DNA of 64,000 nucleotides, taken from positions 165,282 through 229,281 of the forward strand of contig NZ_CAKXZS010000011.1 in assembly GCF_935822925.1 (NCBI RefSeq), given 5' to 3'. Below are positions 25,153 through 34,795 of this stretch, piece by piece (positions within the stretch are counted from its first letter, which is position 1; each line of letters opens with the position of its first letter). This DNA is from Mesorhizobium ventifaucium. GTDB taxonomy: Bacteria; Pseudomonadota; Alphaproteobacteria; Rhizobiales; Rhizobiaceae. The notes beneath the pieces are model-generated. The model was given only the letters and a program-made list of their open reading frames with translations. It was not told where the DNA came from and ran no database searches. The translations under genes were made by a program, and so were the position numbers.

Positions 25153-25623
25153 ATGGCCAAGGCGGACAAGACTGCGACAATGAGCCGGCTGCATTCGGCG
25201 GCGCGGCTAGCGCGTACGGCACTCGCGGCGCGGCTTTTGGCGCACGGCTTCTATGCCGGCCAGGACCAGATCATGCTGGCGCTCGACCGTGAGGACGGGC
25301 AGACGCCCGGCAATCTCGCCGGTCGCCTCGGTGTTCGCCCGCCGACCATCACCAAGACCATCAACCGGCTGCAGGCGCAGGGTTTTCTGGAAAAACGCGC
25401 CTCTTCCGCCGATGCCCGCCAGGCCCATATCTTTCTGACCGACACTGGCCGCGAAATCATTCATGCCATCGAGAGATCGGTGAAGAAGACCGAGAAGCAG
25501 GCGCTGAAGGGGCTCGATAAAAAGGACCAAAAGGCGTTGTTCAAGCTGCTCGCCCGCGTTGAGGCGAACCTCTCGAACGGAGAGATGGTTCTCGTCGATG
25601 ATGAGATCGACGCCGACGAATGA
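25153..25623 (+). CDS. MarR-family transcriptional regulator
   Basis: 156 residues with the winged helix of MarR regulators: GNLAGRLGVRPPTITKTINRLQAQGFLEKRAS, with the wing (SADARQAHIFLTDTGRE) following, and dimerisation helices at both ends. The C-terminus is acidic. Ligand and targets are unknown; the exported dioxygenase 220 bp upstream on the same strand is a possible target because MarR proteins often respond to aromatic compounds (inference). Convergent with the araC-type gene, 16 bp apart. Confidence 0.87.
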   Translation: MAKADKTATMSRLHSAARLARTALAARLLAHGFYAGQDQIMLALDREDGQTPGNLAGRLGVRPPTITKTINRLQAQGFLEKRASSADARQAHIFLTDTGREIIHAIERSVKKTEKQALKGLDKKDQKALFKLLARVEANLSNGEMVLVDDEIDADE

Positions 25624-25639
25624 TCCGCGGCTGACGCCA

Positions 25640-26530
25640 TCAGGCAGCGGCTGCTGACGATCCATGGACCAATTCCGACCAGCGGCCCGGCGTGACGCCG
25701 AACGCCCTCTTGAAGTGCCTGCTGAAATGACTTTGGTCGTTGAAACCGGCCGCTATTGCGATCTGTGCCAATGGCTCGCTTGCCTCGATCATGCGGCGTG
25801 CTCGTTGAAGCCGGCGCATCAGGAGAAAGCGGTGCGGACTGGTGGAGAAAGCGGCACGGAAATGCCGCGATAGAGCGTAGCGATCCAGCCCGGTGATTGC
25901 CTCCAGCTCCTCCGAACGGACGGTACGGAAAACATTTTCTTCCAGATAGTCGCGTGCCAGGCTGGCAGCCCGCCACGCTGTCCTTGGGATCGGTTTCGCC
26001 GGCAGGCCTGAGTGCCGTGCCAGGCTTTGCATCAATTGCGCCACGAAGTCGGCGACAAACAGATCGTCAAGCTTCTGGTCCAACGGGCTCAGCGCCGAAA
26101 GCAGCCGCGTGCGGAAAACCGGATCCGTCACCACGGCATTCCTGACGAAAGGCAGCGACGCGCCTATGTGACCGAGGCAGTCCAGCACGATGGACGGCTC
26201 CAGATAAAGCATCCTGTAACGCAAACTGTCTTCAGTGCCGGCGCCGCCATCGTGCAATTCGTCGGGATGGAGTACGATAATCTGGCCGGGCAGGCTGTGA
26301 TGTGTCGCGCCGCGATAACGGAAGGTTTGGACGCCATGCAGCGTCACGCCGATGGCGTAGGTATCGTGACGATGGAGATCGAAGACGCTGCCGTGGAACC
26401 GGGCCTCGATACGCTCCATTCCGACGCAGTCGGGCGCCGAGATGACGCAGTTCTCAGCCGCGTCAACGCACAAACGTCCAAGACCCTGAAAGGCCTCGCG
26501 ATCTAAACCGTGTGACATCGCTTCATTCAC
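25640..26530 (-). CDS. AraC-family transcriptional regulator with cupin sensor domain
   Basis: 296 residues. The N-terminal half is an AraC_binding cupin (DLHRHDTYAIGVTLHGVQ, LPGQIIVLHPDELHDG). The C-terminal 100 residues hold two helix-turn-helices (LEAITGLDRYALSRHFRAAF and IAIAAGFNDQSHFSRHFKRAFGVTPGRW). Start ATG 26530, with GGGG 7 nt upstream; ATG 26518 is possible. It diverges from the DUF2000 gene with only about 23 bp between starts, so the two surely share a control region. Confidence 0.88.
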   Translation of the reverse strand: MNEAMSHGLDREAFQGLGRLCVDAAENCVISAPDCVGMERIEARFHGSVFDLHRHDTYAIGVTLHGVQTFRYRGATHHSLPGQIIVLHPDELHDGGAGTEDSLRYRMLYLEPSIVLDCLGHIGASLPFVRNAVVTDPVFRTRLLSALSPLDQKLDDLFVADFVAQLMQSLARHSGLPAKPIPRTAWRAASLARDYLEENVFRTVRSEELEAITGLDRYALSRHFRAAFSTSPHRFLLMRRLQRARRMIEASEPLAQIAIAAGFNDQSHFSRHFKRAFGVTPGRWSELVHGSSAAAA

Positions 26531-26553
26531 AAACCCCGAATGGCAAATGTCTC

Positions 26554-26961
26554 ATGTTCGACACGAAATTTGCAATCGTGCTGCAGGACGACCTTCCCGT
26601 CTGGCAAAAGCTCAACGTCACCGCGTTCCTGACCAGCGGCATCGTGGCGCAGCATAGCGACATCATCGGCCAACCCTATCGCGACCGCGCCGGCAATATC
26701 TACAATCCGCTCTCGATCCAGCCGATCATCGTGCTTTCGGCCGATCGCCCGACGCTCAGTGCGATCCACCGGCGGGCGCTGGAGCGCGGTGTGACGATCT
26801 CGCTCTACGTCGACGAAATGTTTTCGACCGGCCACGATGCGGCGAACCGCGCCGTCTTTGCCGAATTCGCACCCGACGACGCGAAGGTCGTCGGCATCGC
26901 GCTGCGCGCCGAAAAGAAGCTTGTCGACAAGATCACCAAGGGTGCCCGCATGCATCCCTGA
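26554..26961 (+). CDS. DUF2000 family protein
   Basis: 135 residues of a small alpha/beta family (FAIVLQDDLPVWQKLNVTAF, EIIGQPY-like DIIGQPYRDRAGN, ADRPTLSAIHRRALERG, VDEMFSTGHDAANRAVF) related in fold to peptidyl-tRNA hydrolase 2. Start ATG 26554 matches family N-termini; the frame runs open from 26512. No signal peptide or membrane helix. Divergent from the AraC regulator, a pairing seen in other bacteria where the regulator controls the DUF2000 gene (recalled, not checked). Biochemical function unknown. Confidence 0.82.
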   Translation: MFDTKFAIVLQDDLPVWQKLNVTAFLTSGIVAQHSDIIGQPYRDRAGNIYNPLSIQPIIVLSADRPTLSAIHRRALERGVTISLYVDEMFSTGHDAANRAVFAEFAPDDAKVVGIALRAEKKLVDKITKGARMHP

Positions 26962-26989
26962 TGCATATCGACACTGGTTCATCCTGTTG

Positions 26990-27121
26990 ATGCTTGGTGT
27001 CCTCGGCGCTGCCGTCATCGTCGCCGGCGGCTTTTATATCGTTCATCGCGAGCACCGACTTCGCGTGCGCAACGGCGCTGCCATCGACGTCGAGGTGGAG
27101 GCGCTGGCAAAAAAACCTTGA
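26990..27121 (+). CDS. Possible small single-span membrane protein (43 residues)
   Basis: Begins MLGVLGAAVIVAGGFYIV, a membrane helix, followed by the basic stretch HREHRLRVRN and a short tail ending EALAKKP. The frame is open further upstream inside DUF2000, but that part is arginine-rich shadow sequence. No clear Shine-Dalgarno before the ATG. The hydrophobic-then-basic layout is what supports it as a real gene; it may equally be chance. Confidence 0.4.
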   Translation: MLGVLGAAVIVAGGFYIVHREHRLRVRNGAAIDVEVEALAKKP

Positions 27122-27168
27122 TTTGTTTCGGAAGGGTGGCATAAGGCCGCGTTTAAACTGTTTAGACC

Positions 27169-28266
27169 ATGATCCCGAAAACTGCATCCGGTTTTCGCTG
27201 GAGATCGTGGATCAGCTCTAGATCGTCGGGGGAGCGCAAGGCGCTGGCACAGAAGATCAAGCTTTCGACGATCGCGGATGCGCTCGGTGTGTCCACGGCC
27301 ACGGTTTCGCTGGCCCTGCGCGACAGCCCGCTGGTTGCTGGAATCACCCGCGACCGCATCAAGGAACATGCCCGCGCCATCGGCTATATCTACAATCGCC
27401 GCGCCGCCAGCCTGCGCACCTCGCGTTCGGGCATCGTCGGCGTCGTCGTCCACGACATCATGAATCCCTTCTTCGCCGAGATCCTGCGCTCGATCGAAAG
27501 CGAGCTCGACCGCAGCCGGCAGACCTTCATCCTGTCGAACCATTACGACCAGCTCGAAAAGCAGCGCACCTTCATAGACACGCTTCTGCAGCTTGGCGCC
27601 GACGGCGTCATCATGTCGCCGGCCATCGGCACGCCGCCCGAAGACATCTTCATGGCCGAGGAAAACGGCCTGCCGGCGGTGCTGATCGCACGCACCGTCG
27701 AAGGCGCTGACGTGCCGGTGTTTCGCGGCGACGATGCCTATGGCACCGGGCTAGCCACCAACCATCTGATCTCGCTCGGCCATAAGCGCATTGCCATGAT
27801 CGGCGGCACCGACCAGACCTCGACCGGCCGCGACCGCTACCAGGGCTACCTCAACGCCATGGAGGCGGCAGGGCTGGAGGTCAGGCCGTCCTGGCGCATC
27901 CCCGGCCCGCGCACCAAACAGGCTGGCTTCGAGGCCGCCGGCCAGTTCCTGGCGCTGAAGGACAAGCCGACTGCGGCCTGCTGCTGGAACGACCTCGTCG
28001 CCATTGGCCTGATGAACGGCATTGCACGCGCCGGGCTGGTGCCGGGCATTGACATATCCGTGACCGGCTATGACGATCTCGAGGAAGCGGCGATCGCGAC
28101 GCCGGCGCTGACCACCGTGTGGAATGGCCAGCGTGAAGTCGGTCGCCGCGCCGCCAGCGCGCTGCTCGACAAGCTCAATGGGCAGATGGTGCGGCCGTCG
28201 CAGGAACTGATCAAGCCGGAACTGCATGTGCGCCAGTCGACCGGCAAACCAGTGGAACGTGCATGA
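27169..28266 (+). CDS. LacI-family transcriptional regulator
   Basis: 365 residues as drawn. Helix-turn-helix at about 33-55 (LSTIADALGVSTATVSLAL), hinge, then a periplasmic-binding-like sugar domain (GIVGVVVHDIMNPFFAEIL, TNHLISLGHKRIAMIGG, ISVTGYDDLEEAAIATPALTTV). The first 28 residues up to QKIKLST do not belong to the family and are encoded by a dispersed repeat; no Shine-Dalgarno precedes ATG 27169. A CTG at 27244, 9 nt after GGGGAG, would give a family-like N-terminus. Overlaps the dehydrogenase gene by 4 bp, which it probably controls. Confidence 0.85.
   Translation: MIPKTASGFRWRSWISSRSSGERKALAQKIKLSTIADALGVSTATVSLALRDSPLVAGITRDRIKEHARAIGYIYNRRAASLRTSRSGIVGVVVHDIMNPFFAEILRSIESELDRSRQTFILSNHYDQLEKQRTFIDTLLQLGADGVIMSPAIGTPPEDIFMAEENGLPAVLIARTVEGADVPVFRGDDAYGTGLATNHLISLGHKRIAMIGGTDQTSTGRDRYQGYLNAMEAAGLEVRPSWRIPGPRTKQAGFEAAGQFLALKDKPTAACCWNDLVAIGLMNGIARAGLVPGIDISVTGYDDLEEAAIATPALTTVWNGQREVGRRAASALLDKLNGQMVRPSQELIKPELHVRQSTGKPVERA
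27171..27206. repeat. Dispersed inverted repeat (GATCCCGAAAAC type) at the start of the lacI-type gene
   Basis: CGAAAAC (27176-27182) and GTTTTCG (27191-27197) form a perfect 7-bp dyad with an 8-nt loop, flanked by GATC on both sides. It matches the pattern of the short GATCCCGAAAA palindromes common between rhizobial genes. The ATG usually taken as the gene start abuts its left end. Confidence 0.6.
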
Positions 28267-29246
28267 CAAAAGCCGAACAGCAGCAAGCAGTCGCCATTCT
28301 GGTGCCGGGCCAGTTCAACGACCACGCGGTCGGCCGCATCGACCGGACGTTCAGCCGCGTCTGGATCGAACGGCCTGATGCGTCGCTGGTCACCGACGAG
28401 ATGCGCCGGGCGGTGCGCGGCATTGCCGCCTTTGGCGGGATCAACGCAGCCCTCATCGACGCGCTGCCGAATCTCGAGATCATCGCCAATTTCGGCGTCG
28501 GCTATGATTCTGTCGATGCCCGTCACGCAGCACAGCGCGGCGTCATGGTCACCAACACGCCGGATGTGCTGACCGAGGAGGTCGCCGACACGGCGATCGG
28601 GCTTTTAATCAACACCGTTCGCGAGTTGCCGCGCGCCGAGACCTGGCTGCGCGACGGCAGTTGGGCACGCAACGGCAACTATCCGCTAAGCCGGCTGACC
28701 TTGCGCGGCCGTCGTGCTGGCATTTTCGGCATGGGCCGCATCGGCCTTGCCATTGCGCGCCGGCTGGAGGCCTTCGGGCTGCCGATCTCCTATCACAACC
28801 GGCGCCCGGTCGAAGGCCTGCCCTACGAATACCACGGCACGCTGAAAGGCCTTGCCGAGGCGGTCGACACGCTGATCTCGGTGGCGCCCGGCGGCGCCTC
28901 GACCGAAAAGGCGGTCAACGCCGAGATCCTGTCGGCGCTCGGCCCGAATGGCGTCTTCGTCAACATCGGTCGCGGCAGCACGGTGGACGAGACAGCTCTT
29001 GCCGCGGCGCTTGCCGGCGGCACCATCGCCGCTGCCGGGCTCGACGTCTTCGCCGACGAGCCGAACGTGCCGCCGGCGCTGCTCGCCGCCCCCAACACCT
29101 CACTGTTGCCGCATGTCGGCTCGGCTTCGGAACATACCCGCCGCGCCATGGCCGATCTGTGCGTCGACAATCTGATTTCCTGGTTTTCGGAACGGAGGGC
29201 GCTGACGCCGGTGCCGGAAACGGAAAAGGTCAAGGCGCGCAGCTGA
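28263..29246 (+). CDS. D-2-hydroxyacid dehydrogenase (glyoxylate/hydroxypyruvate reductase-like)
   Basis: 327 residues. NAD(P)-binding Rossmann motif GIFGMGRIGLAIARR with HNRRP after it, which favours NADPH. Catalytic Arg lies in SVAPGG-region/IGRGS, Glu in DEPNVPP and His in LLPHVGSAS. The family interconverts 2-oxo acids and D-2-hydroxyacids, for example glyoxylate to glycolate and hydroxypyruvate to glycerate. ATGA overlap with the lacI-type gene shows translational coupling. It could connect to the glyoxylate made by the purine island 15 kb away, but that is only a possibility. Confidence 0.88.
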   Translation: MTKAEQQQAVAILVPGQFNDHAVGRIDRTFSRVWIERPDASLVTDEMRRAVRGIAAFGGINAALIDALPNLEIIANFGVGYDSVDARHAAQRGVMVTNTPDVLTEEVADTAIGLLINTVRELPRAETWLRDGSWARNGNYPLSRLTLRGRRAGIFGMGRIGLAIARRLEAFGLPISYHNRRPVEGLPYEYHGTLKGLAEAVDTLISVAPGGASTEKAVNAEILSALGPNGVFVNIGRGSTVDETALAAALAGGTIAAAGLDVFADEPNVPPALLAAPNTSLLPHVGSASEHTRRAMADLCVDNLISWFSERRALTPVPETEKVKARS

Positions 29247-29272
29247 GCGGCACGTTTCCAATTTGTTAACGA

Positions 29273-29288
29273 TTAACGACGGCTTAAC
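29273..29288 (+). promoter_or_regulatory. Candidate CtrA binding site
   Basis: TTAACGACGGCTTAAC reads TTAA-N7-TTAAC, the alphaproteobacterial CtrA box. A third TTAAC half-site stands 3 nt upstream (29266-29270). It lies 43 bp before the Inh-like gene start in otherwise GC-rich DNA, in a promoter position. Evidence is the motif match alone. Confidence 0.5.
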
Positions 29289-29331
29289 GTTTTGAGTTCA
29301 GTCTTCATCGCCAAACATGCGGAGAACGCAG

Positions 29332-29727
29332 ATGAAAGTACTCGCTGCATTGATAGCAGTGGCCGCGCTGTTCGGCAGCGTTCAGCTGTTTTACAGCGGC
29401 GGAGGCGAAGGCGGCACAGCCGATGAGTCAGCGCGGTCGCCCGGCGACTACCGGCTGGTGGCCAATGGCGACGAAGCGTCCTGCGCGGTCAAGCGCGGCA
29501 CTGAGGTTGCGCATGGCCTGTCGCTGTTGACGGTCACTGCGAATTGCCGCCGGGTCTTGCCCGGCATCGAGCGCGCGAAATTCTGGCGTGAGCAGGATGA
29601 CGGAACGGTCACCTTCAGCGCGAACGGCATCGACCCGATTGTCACTTTCGGCGTCGCCGACGGCGACGGTTATGAATCCTACGCACCAGCCCTGCCGCTG
29701 CTGTCGCTGGCGGCCAGCAGCGATTGA
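29332..29727 (+). CDS. Exported AprI/Inh-like protease inhibitor-type protein
   Basis: 131 residues. N-terminal hydrophobic segment (VLAALIAVAALFGSVQLF) acts as a signal peptide or membrane anchor. Then SPGDYRLVANGDEASC, a second cysteine at 72 (C51 and C72 likely form a disulfide) and FWREQDDGTVTFSANG follow the pattern of the small beta-barrel Inh/Omp19 family, which inhibit metalloproteases or coat the outer membrane. Similarity is by pattern, not certain. Start ATG 29332 has GGAG 7 nt upstream; ATG 29317 is less well placed. A CtrA-like box lies upstream. Confidence 0.65.
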   Translation: MKVLAALIAVAALFGSVQLFYSGGGEGGTADESARSPGDYRLVANGDEASCAVKRGTEVAHGLSLLTVTANCRRVLPGIERAKFWREQDDGTVTFSANGIDPIVTFGVADGDGYESYAPALPLLSLAASSD

Positions 29728-29748
29728 CGTTGACGTCCGACGGCTGAA

Positions 29749-30522
29749 CTATTCCGCGGCGGCCCGCGCGCAGGATTTCGCCGCGGCGTGCAGGCGCACC
29801 GCGTCGCCGAAGGCGCGGAATATCCTTGCTGAGACGCTGTCCGACTTGACCCAGTATTCGGGATGCCACTGGACGCCGACGGCGAAAGCGCGGGCGTCGT
29901 GTACCGAAACCGCCTCGACCGTGCCGTCGGTGGCGAGCGCCTCTATCTGCAGCTTCGGGCCGAGTCGGTCGATGGCCTGGCGGTGCACCGAATTGACCAT
30001 GATGTCGCCTGCCCCAAACACGCCGGCGAGGCAGCTTCCGGGCTTAATCGAAATGGTCTGGCGGATGGCGAAGCGTTCGTCCTGATTGTCGCTCGCCGGT
30101 GCGCGATGGTCCAGCGATCCCTCGCGCTCCTGGATTTCTGTGGCCAGAGTGCCGCCCAGCGCCACATTCATCTCCTGGATGCCGCGGCAGATGGCGAGTA
30201 ACGGCACGCCGCGCTCCACTGCTTTGCGGATCAGCGGCAGCGTCGTGGCGTCGCGGGCCGGATCGTAGGGGCCGTTGGCCTCGCCGGCATCGCCGCCATA
30301 GAGCGAGGGATACACATTGGACTTCGAGCCGGTGATCATGACGCCGTCGACCGATGACAGAAGTTCATCGAAATCGAGCCGGTCGCCGAAGGACGGCACC
30401 AGCACGGGGAACACGCCGGCGGCCGAAAGCGCCGCCTCCAGATATTGCTGCGGAGCGGCATGCCAGGTGTAGTTGTCGAACGGGCGGACGTCGGTCGATA
30501 TGGCGACTAGCGGCTGCTGCAT
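29749..30522 (-). CDS. Gamma-glutamyl-gamma-aminobutyrate hydrolase-like peptidase C26
   Basis: 257 residues of the class I glutamine-amidotransferase fold. Nucleophile C112 in LLAICRGIQEMNVALGG, and the His-Glu pair in VQWHPEYW complete the triad. Family members cut gamma-glutamyl-GABA or related gamma-glutamyl amides in putrescine breakdown; note that E. coli calls this enzyme PuuD, a different protein from the urate hydroxylase above. Start ATG 30522 (MQQPLVAISTDVRP); the frame is open to 30762 without similarity. A functional link with the GS-like ligase at 18.8-20.2 kb is plausible. Confidence 0.85.
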   Translation of the reverse strand: MQQPLVAISTDVRPFDNYTWHAAPQQYLEAALSAAGVFPVLVPSFGDRLDFDELLSSVDGVMITGSKSNVYPSLYGGDAGEANGPYDPARDATTLPLIRKAVERGVPLLAICRGIQEMNVALGGTLATEIQEREGSLDHRAPASDNQDERFAIRQTISIKPGSCLAGVFGAGDIMVNSVHRQAIDRLGPKLQIEALATDGTVEAVSVHDARAFAVGVQWHPEYWVKSDSVSARIFRAFGDAVRLHAAAKSCARAAAE

Positions 30523-30791
30523 TTTGATCCGGGTCCATTCAGTGCAAGGATATATTCTACCTTTAAAATAGGCGATCCGAAGGCGCTTTGCCATGACAGG
30601 TTCGGCATGTCGCATGGGCCACGGAAAGGGCGTTAGACTTAAGTTGTAGGAGGTGCGTTCGCGCCGCGTATTTCGCGAAAACGCCGCCGGCAAAACCGGC
30701 TCCGATGGCTGGACTCGACTCCTTGCCCGTGTATTGTTTGCCGCGAAGCCGATCCGGGGCACAGAGCATCTCCCGAACGTCGGTCTGTTGA

Positions 30792-31919
<1,128 letters not shown>

Positions 31920-31928
31920 CAACAGTTG

Positions 31929-31961
31929 CGGCGCCACGCATTCTTCGGACGCGTGGCGCCG
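31929..31961. terminator. Hairpin between convergent dctP-type and adh genes
   Basis: Perfect 11-bp dyad CGGCGCCACGC / GCGTGGCGCCG (31929-31939 and 31951-31961) with an 11-nt loop, 10 bp after the binding-protein stop and 20 bp before the dehydrogenase stop. No good T run follows on either strand, so it is better seen as a transcript-end stabiliser or bidirectional pause than a classic intrinsic terminator. Confidence 0.6.
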
Positions 31962-31980
31962 TCACACTTCGGTTTGCCGA

Positions 31981-33003
31981 TCAGCGCGGCACCACCAGCA
32001 CCTTGACCTCGCCTGGCGCAGGCGGGTTGGCGATCACCGCAGCCGCCTCCTCAAGCGTCACCTGCCGGGAGATGAGCTTGTCGATCTCGATCGCACCCGA
32101 GGCGATGAGATCGGCAGCCCGGCGATGCGTAAACGGATTGAGGAAAGAGCCCAGCACCCTCAATTCCCGGAACAACAGGTCGAAAGGTTCGAACTCGGCC
32201 TTCATGCCTTGAGGCATCACGCCGACGACGACAACCGTACCGCCGGCTTTGGCCAGCCGCATCGATTGCTCGACCGTCTCTTTTACGCCAGCACATTCGA
32301 ACACCACATCGACGCCGCCCGGCATCAGGCCCAAAGGACCGACAACCGTGTCGGTGATATCGCAAGCGCGGGGATCGACCGTCGCCGTCGCGCCCAATTC
32401 TTCGGCGAGGGCGCGCCGAGAGGCCTGGCGCGTCGACAGGATGATTGTCGTCGCGCCCGCAAGCCTCGCCAGTTGCACGGTGAGCAGGCCGATAACGCCG
32501 CCGCCAAGCACAGCGACCGAGGAGCCGGGTCTGATCTGCGCCAGGTCCAAGCCATGCAGGCAGCAGCCAAGCGGCTCGCAGAACGCGCCATGCGTCGGCT
32601 TCAGGTCTTTCGGAAGGGAGAAGGCCTGCTTCTGAGGCAGCACGACATATTCGGCGAAGCCGCCGTCGCGGCGGATGCCGATGGCAATCAGATTATGGCA
32701 AAGATTGATGCGACCGGCATGGCAGTGCGGACAGCGCCCGCAGGCGATGTTGGGATCGCCGGTGACGCGATCGCCGACCGAAAAGCCGGACACAGCAGTT
32801 CCAATCGCCTCCACCATCCCGGAGAATTCATGTCCGAGCGTCACCGGTGGCGTACAGGGAAATTCGCCATGGAAAAGATGCCGGTCGGTGCCGCAGACGC
32901 CGCATGCTTCGATCCGCACCAGGAGATCGTCCGGCCCGGCCACGGGCTTGTTGACCTCCCGAAGGACGATGCTGCCCACGCCCTCCAGCCGCACCGCTTT
33001 CAT
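31981..33003 (-). CDS. Zinc-dependent alcohol/polyol dehydrogenase (MDR family)
   Basis: 340 residues. Catalytic zinc residues C37 (ACGVCGTD), H58 and E59 (LGHEFSG); structural zinc cysteines C88, C91, C94, C102 (CGRCPHCHAGRINLC). Rossmann motif SVAVLGGGVIGLLTVQLARL follows near 165. Similar to sorbitol, threonine and 2,3-butanediol-type dehydrogenases. Start ATG 33003 (MKAVRLEGVG); the open frame extends to 33165. Situated 19 bp downstream of dctM on the same strand, so it probably oxidises the compound imported by the TRAP system or a product of it. Confidence 0.88.
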   Translation of the reverse strand: MKAVRLEGVGSIVLREVNKPVAGPDDLLVRIEACGVCGTDRHLFHGEFPCTPPVTLGHEFSGMVEAIGTAVSGFSVGDRVTGDPNIACGRCPHCHAGRINLCHNLIAIGIRRDGGFAEYVVLPQKQAFSLPKDLKPTHGAFCEPLGCCLHGLDLAQIRPGSSVAVLGGGVIGLLTVQLARLAGATTIILSTRQASRRALAEELGATATVDPRACDITDTVVGPLGLMPGGVDVVFECAGVKETVEQSMRLAKAGGTVVVVGVMPQGMKAEFEPFDLLFRELRVLGSFLNPFTHRRAADLIASGAIEIDKLISRQVTLEEAAAVIANPPAPGEVKVLVVPR

Positions 33004-33022
33004 GTCTGTTGAGCCTCCGGCA

Positions 33023-34795
33023 TCAATTGAAACTCGGTGGTTGGGACAGATCGGGTGCTGGCGCTGCTGGCTTGGCAGGCGGCGTTTCACCGAAACTCGG
33101 CGGCTGCGATAGGTCCGGTGCAGGCGCGGTCGGCGCCGTGCCGCCATCCGCCGGCGGTGTGCCAAGCGGCGACAGGCCCGGCGTTTCCGGTACCTGGTAA
33201 TCGATCGTGCCCGGATCGACTGGCGTGCCCTTGTAATGCATCACCATCTGCGGGAAGGCGATGGTCAACCCGATCATGATGACCTGGATGCAAACGAAGG
33301 GAACCGCGCCCCAATAGATCTGGCCGGTGGTCACCGGCGCGATCTTCTTGCCGGTGAGGCGATCGAGATAGGGCACCCGGGCGGCGACCGAACGCAGATA
33401 GAACAGCGCGAAGCCGAAGGGTGGATGCATGAAGCTGGTCTGCATGTTGACGCCGAGCAGCACGCCGAACCAGATCAGGTCGATGCCGAGCTTGTCGGCG
33501 GCCGGCGCCAAAAGCGGCACGATGATGAAGGCGAGCTCGAAAAAATCGAGGAAGAAGGCGAGCAAGAAGACGAGGATGTTGACGCCGATCAGGAACCCGA
33601 TTTCGCCGCCCGGCAGCGATGTCAGGAGGTGTTCGACCCAGATCTGGCCATTGACGCCGTAGAAGGTGAGCGAGAACACCCGCGCCCCGATCAGGATGAA
33701 CAGCACGAAGGATGACAGCCGCGTCGTCGCCGCCAGCGCCTGCTTGACCACGTCCAGCGACAGCCGTCCCTTCATCGCCGCCATGATCAGCGCGCCGACA
33801 GCGCCCATGGCGCCGCCCTCGGTCGGCGTGGCGATGCCCAGGAAGATGGTGCCTAACACCAGGAAGATCAGCGCCAGCGGCGGGATCAGCACGATGATCA
33901 CCTGCTGCGCCAGCCGCGACATCATGTTGATCTTCAGACGCTGGTCGGCGATTGCCACGACGTAGATGGAGATCACGCCGATGGTGGCACCGAGAATATC
34001 GGCGTTTTGGCCCTGCGAGGGCGCAAGATAGCGATACGCCGCGTAGGAAACCACGACTGCCGCCAACACCGCGAACAGCAGCGACAGGACACCGTGGCCG
34101 AGCGTGCGGGCCTCCAGCGGCAGCGCCGGCATCGACTTCGGCCGGACGATCGACATGATCAGGATGTAGAGCGTATAGAGGCCGGTCAGAACCAGCCCCG
34201 GGATCAACGCGCCCGCATACATGTCGCCGACCGAGCGGCCGAGCTGATCGGCCAGAACGATCAGCACCAGCGACGGCGGAATGATCTGGGCGAGCGTGCC
34301 CGACGCTGCGATGACGCCGGACGCTACACGGCGGTCATAGCCGTAGCGCAGCATGATCGGCAGCGAGATCAGGCCCATGGCGATGACAGAGGCAGCCACC
34401 ACACCCGTGGTTGCGGCAAGCAGCGCGCCGACGAAGATCACGGCATAGGCGAGGCCGCCGCGGATCGGTCCGAACAATTGGCCGATCGTGTCGAGCAGGT
34501 CTTCGGCCATGCCCGATCGTTCGAGCACGATGCCCATGAAGGTGAAGAACGGGATGGCCAGTAGCGTGTCGTTCGACATCACCCTGCTTCCATAGAAATT
34601 TTCCGGAAGCGCATAGAGAAGTGGCCAGGCGAGGTTGATCGATCCGCCCGAATAGGGTGACAGCACAACCCCGATGAAGAAGAAGACCAGGCCATTGGCG
34701 GCGAGCGAGAAGGCGACCGGATAGCCGATCAGCAGGAAGATAACCAGCGAGGCGAACATGATCGGCGCCATGTTCTGGGCGATGAACTCGATCAC
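33023..34795 (-). CDS. TRAP transporter large permease, DctM type, with proline-rich repeat tail
   Basis: 590 residues, longer than the usual 420-450 because of extra loops and a tail. At least 13 membrane helices; DctM features include PFFTFMGIVLERSGMAEDL, GALLAATTGVVAASV, ASGTLAQIIPPSLVLIVLADQ and GIATPTEGGAMGAVGAL. The last 60 residues are soluble and Pro/Ala-rich and contain two copies of APAPDLSQPPSF, about 23 residues apart. Start overlaps the dctQ stop by 4 bp (ATGA). Couples solute import to an ion gradient. Confidence 0.9.
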   Translation of the reverse strand: MIEFIAQNMAPIMFASLVIFLLIGYPVAFSLAANGLVFFFIGVVLSPYSGGSINLAWPLLYALPENFYGSRVMSNDTLLAIPFFTFMGIVLERSGMAEDLLDTIGQLFGPIRGGLAYAVIFVGALLAATTGVVAASVIAMGLISLPIMLRYGYDRRVASGVIAASGTLAQIIPPSLVLIVLADQLGRSVGDMYAGALIPGLVLTGLYTLYILIMSIVRPKSMPALPLEARTLGHGVLSLLFAVLAAVVVSYAAYRYLAPSQGQNADILGATIGVISIYVVAIADQRLKINMMSRLAQQVIIVLIPPLALIFLVLGTIFLGIATPTEGGAMGAVGALIMAAMKGRLSLDVVKQALAATTRLSSFVLFILIGARVFSLTFYGVNGQIWVEHLLTSLPGGEIGFLIGVNILVFLLAFFLDFFELAFIIVPLLAPAADKLGIDLIWFGVLLGVNMQTSFMHPPFGFALFYLRSVAARVPYLDRLTGKKIAPVTTGQIYWGAVPFVCIQVIMIGLTIAFPQMVMHYKGTPVDPGTIDYQVPETPGLSPLGTPPADGGTAPTAPAPDLSQPPSFGETPPAKPAAPAPDLSQPPSFN

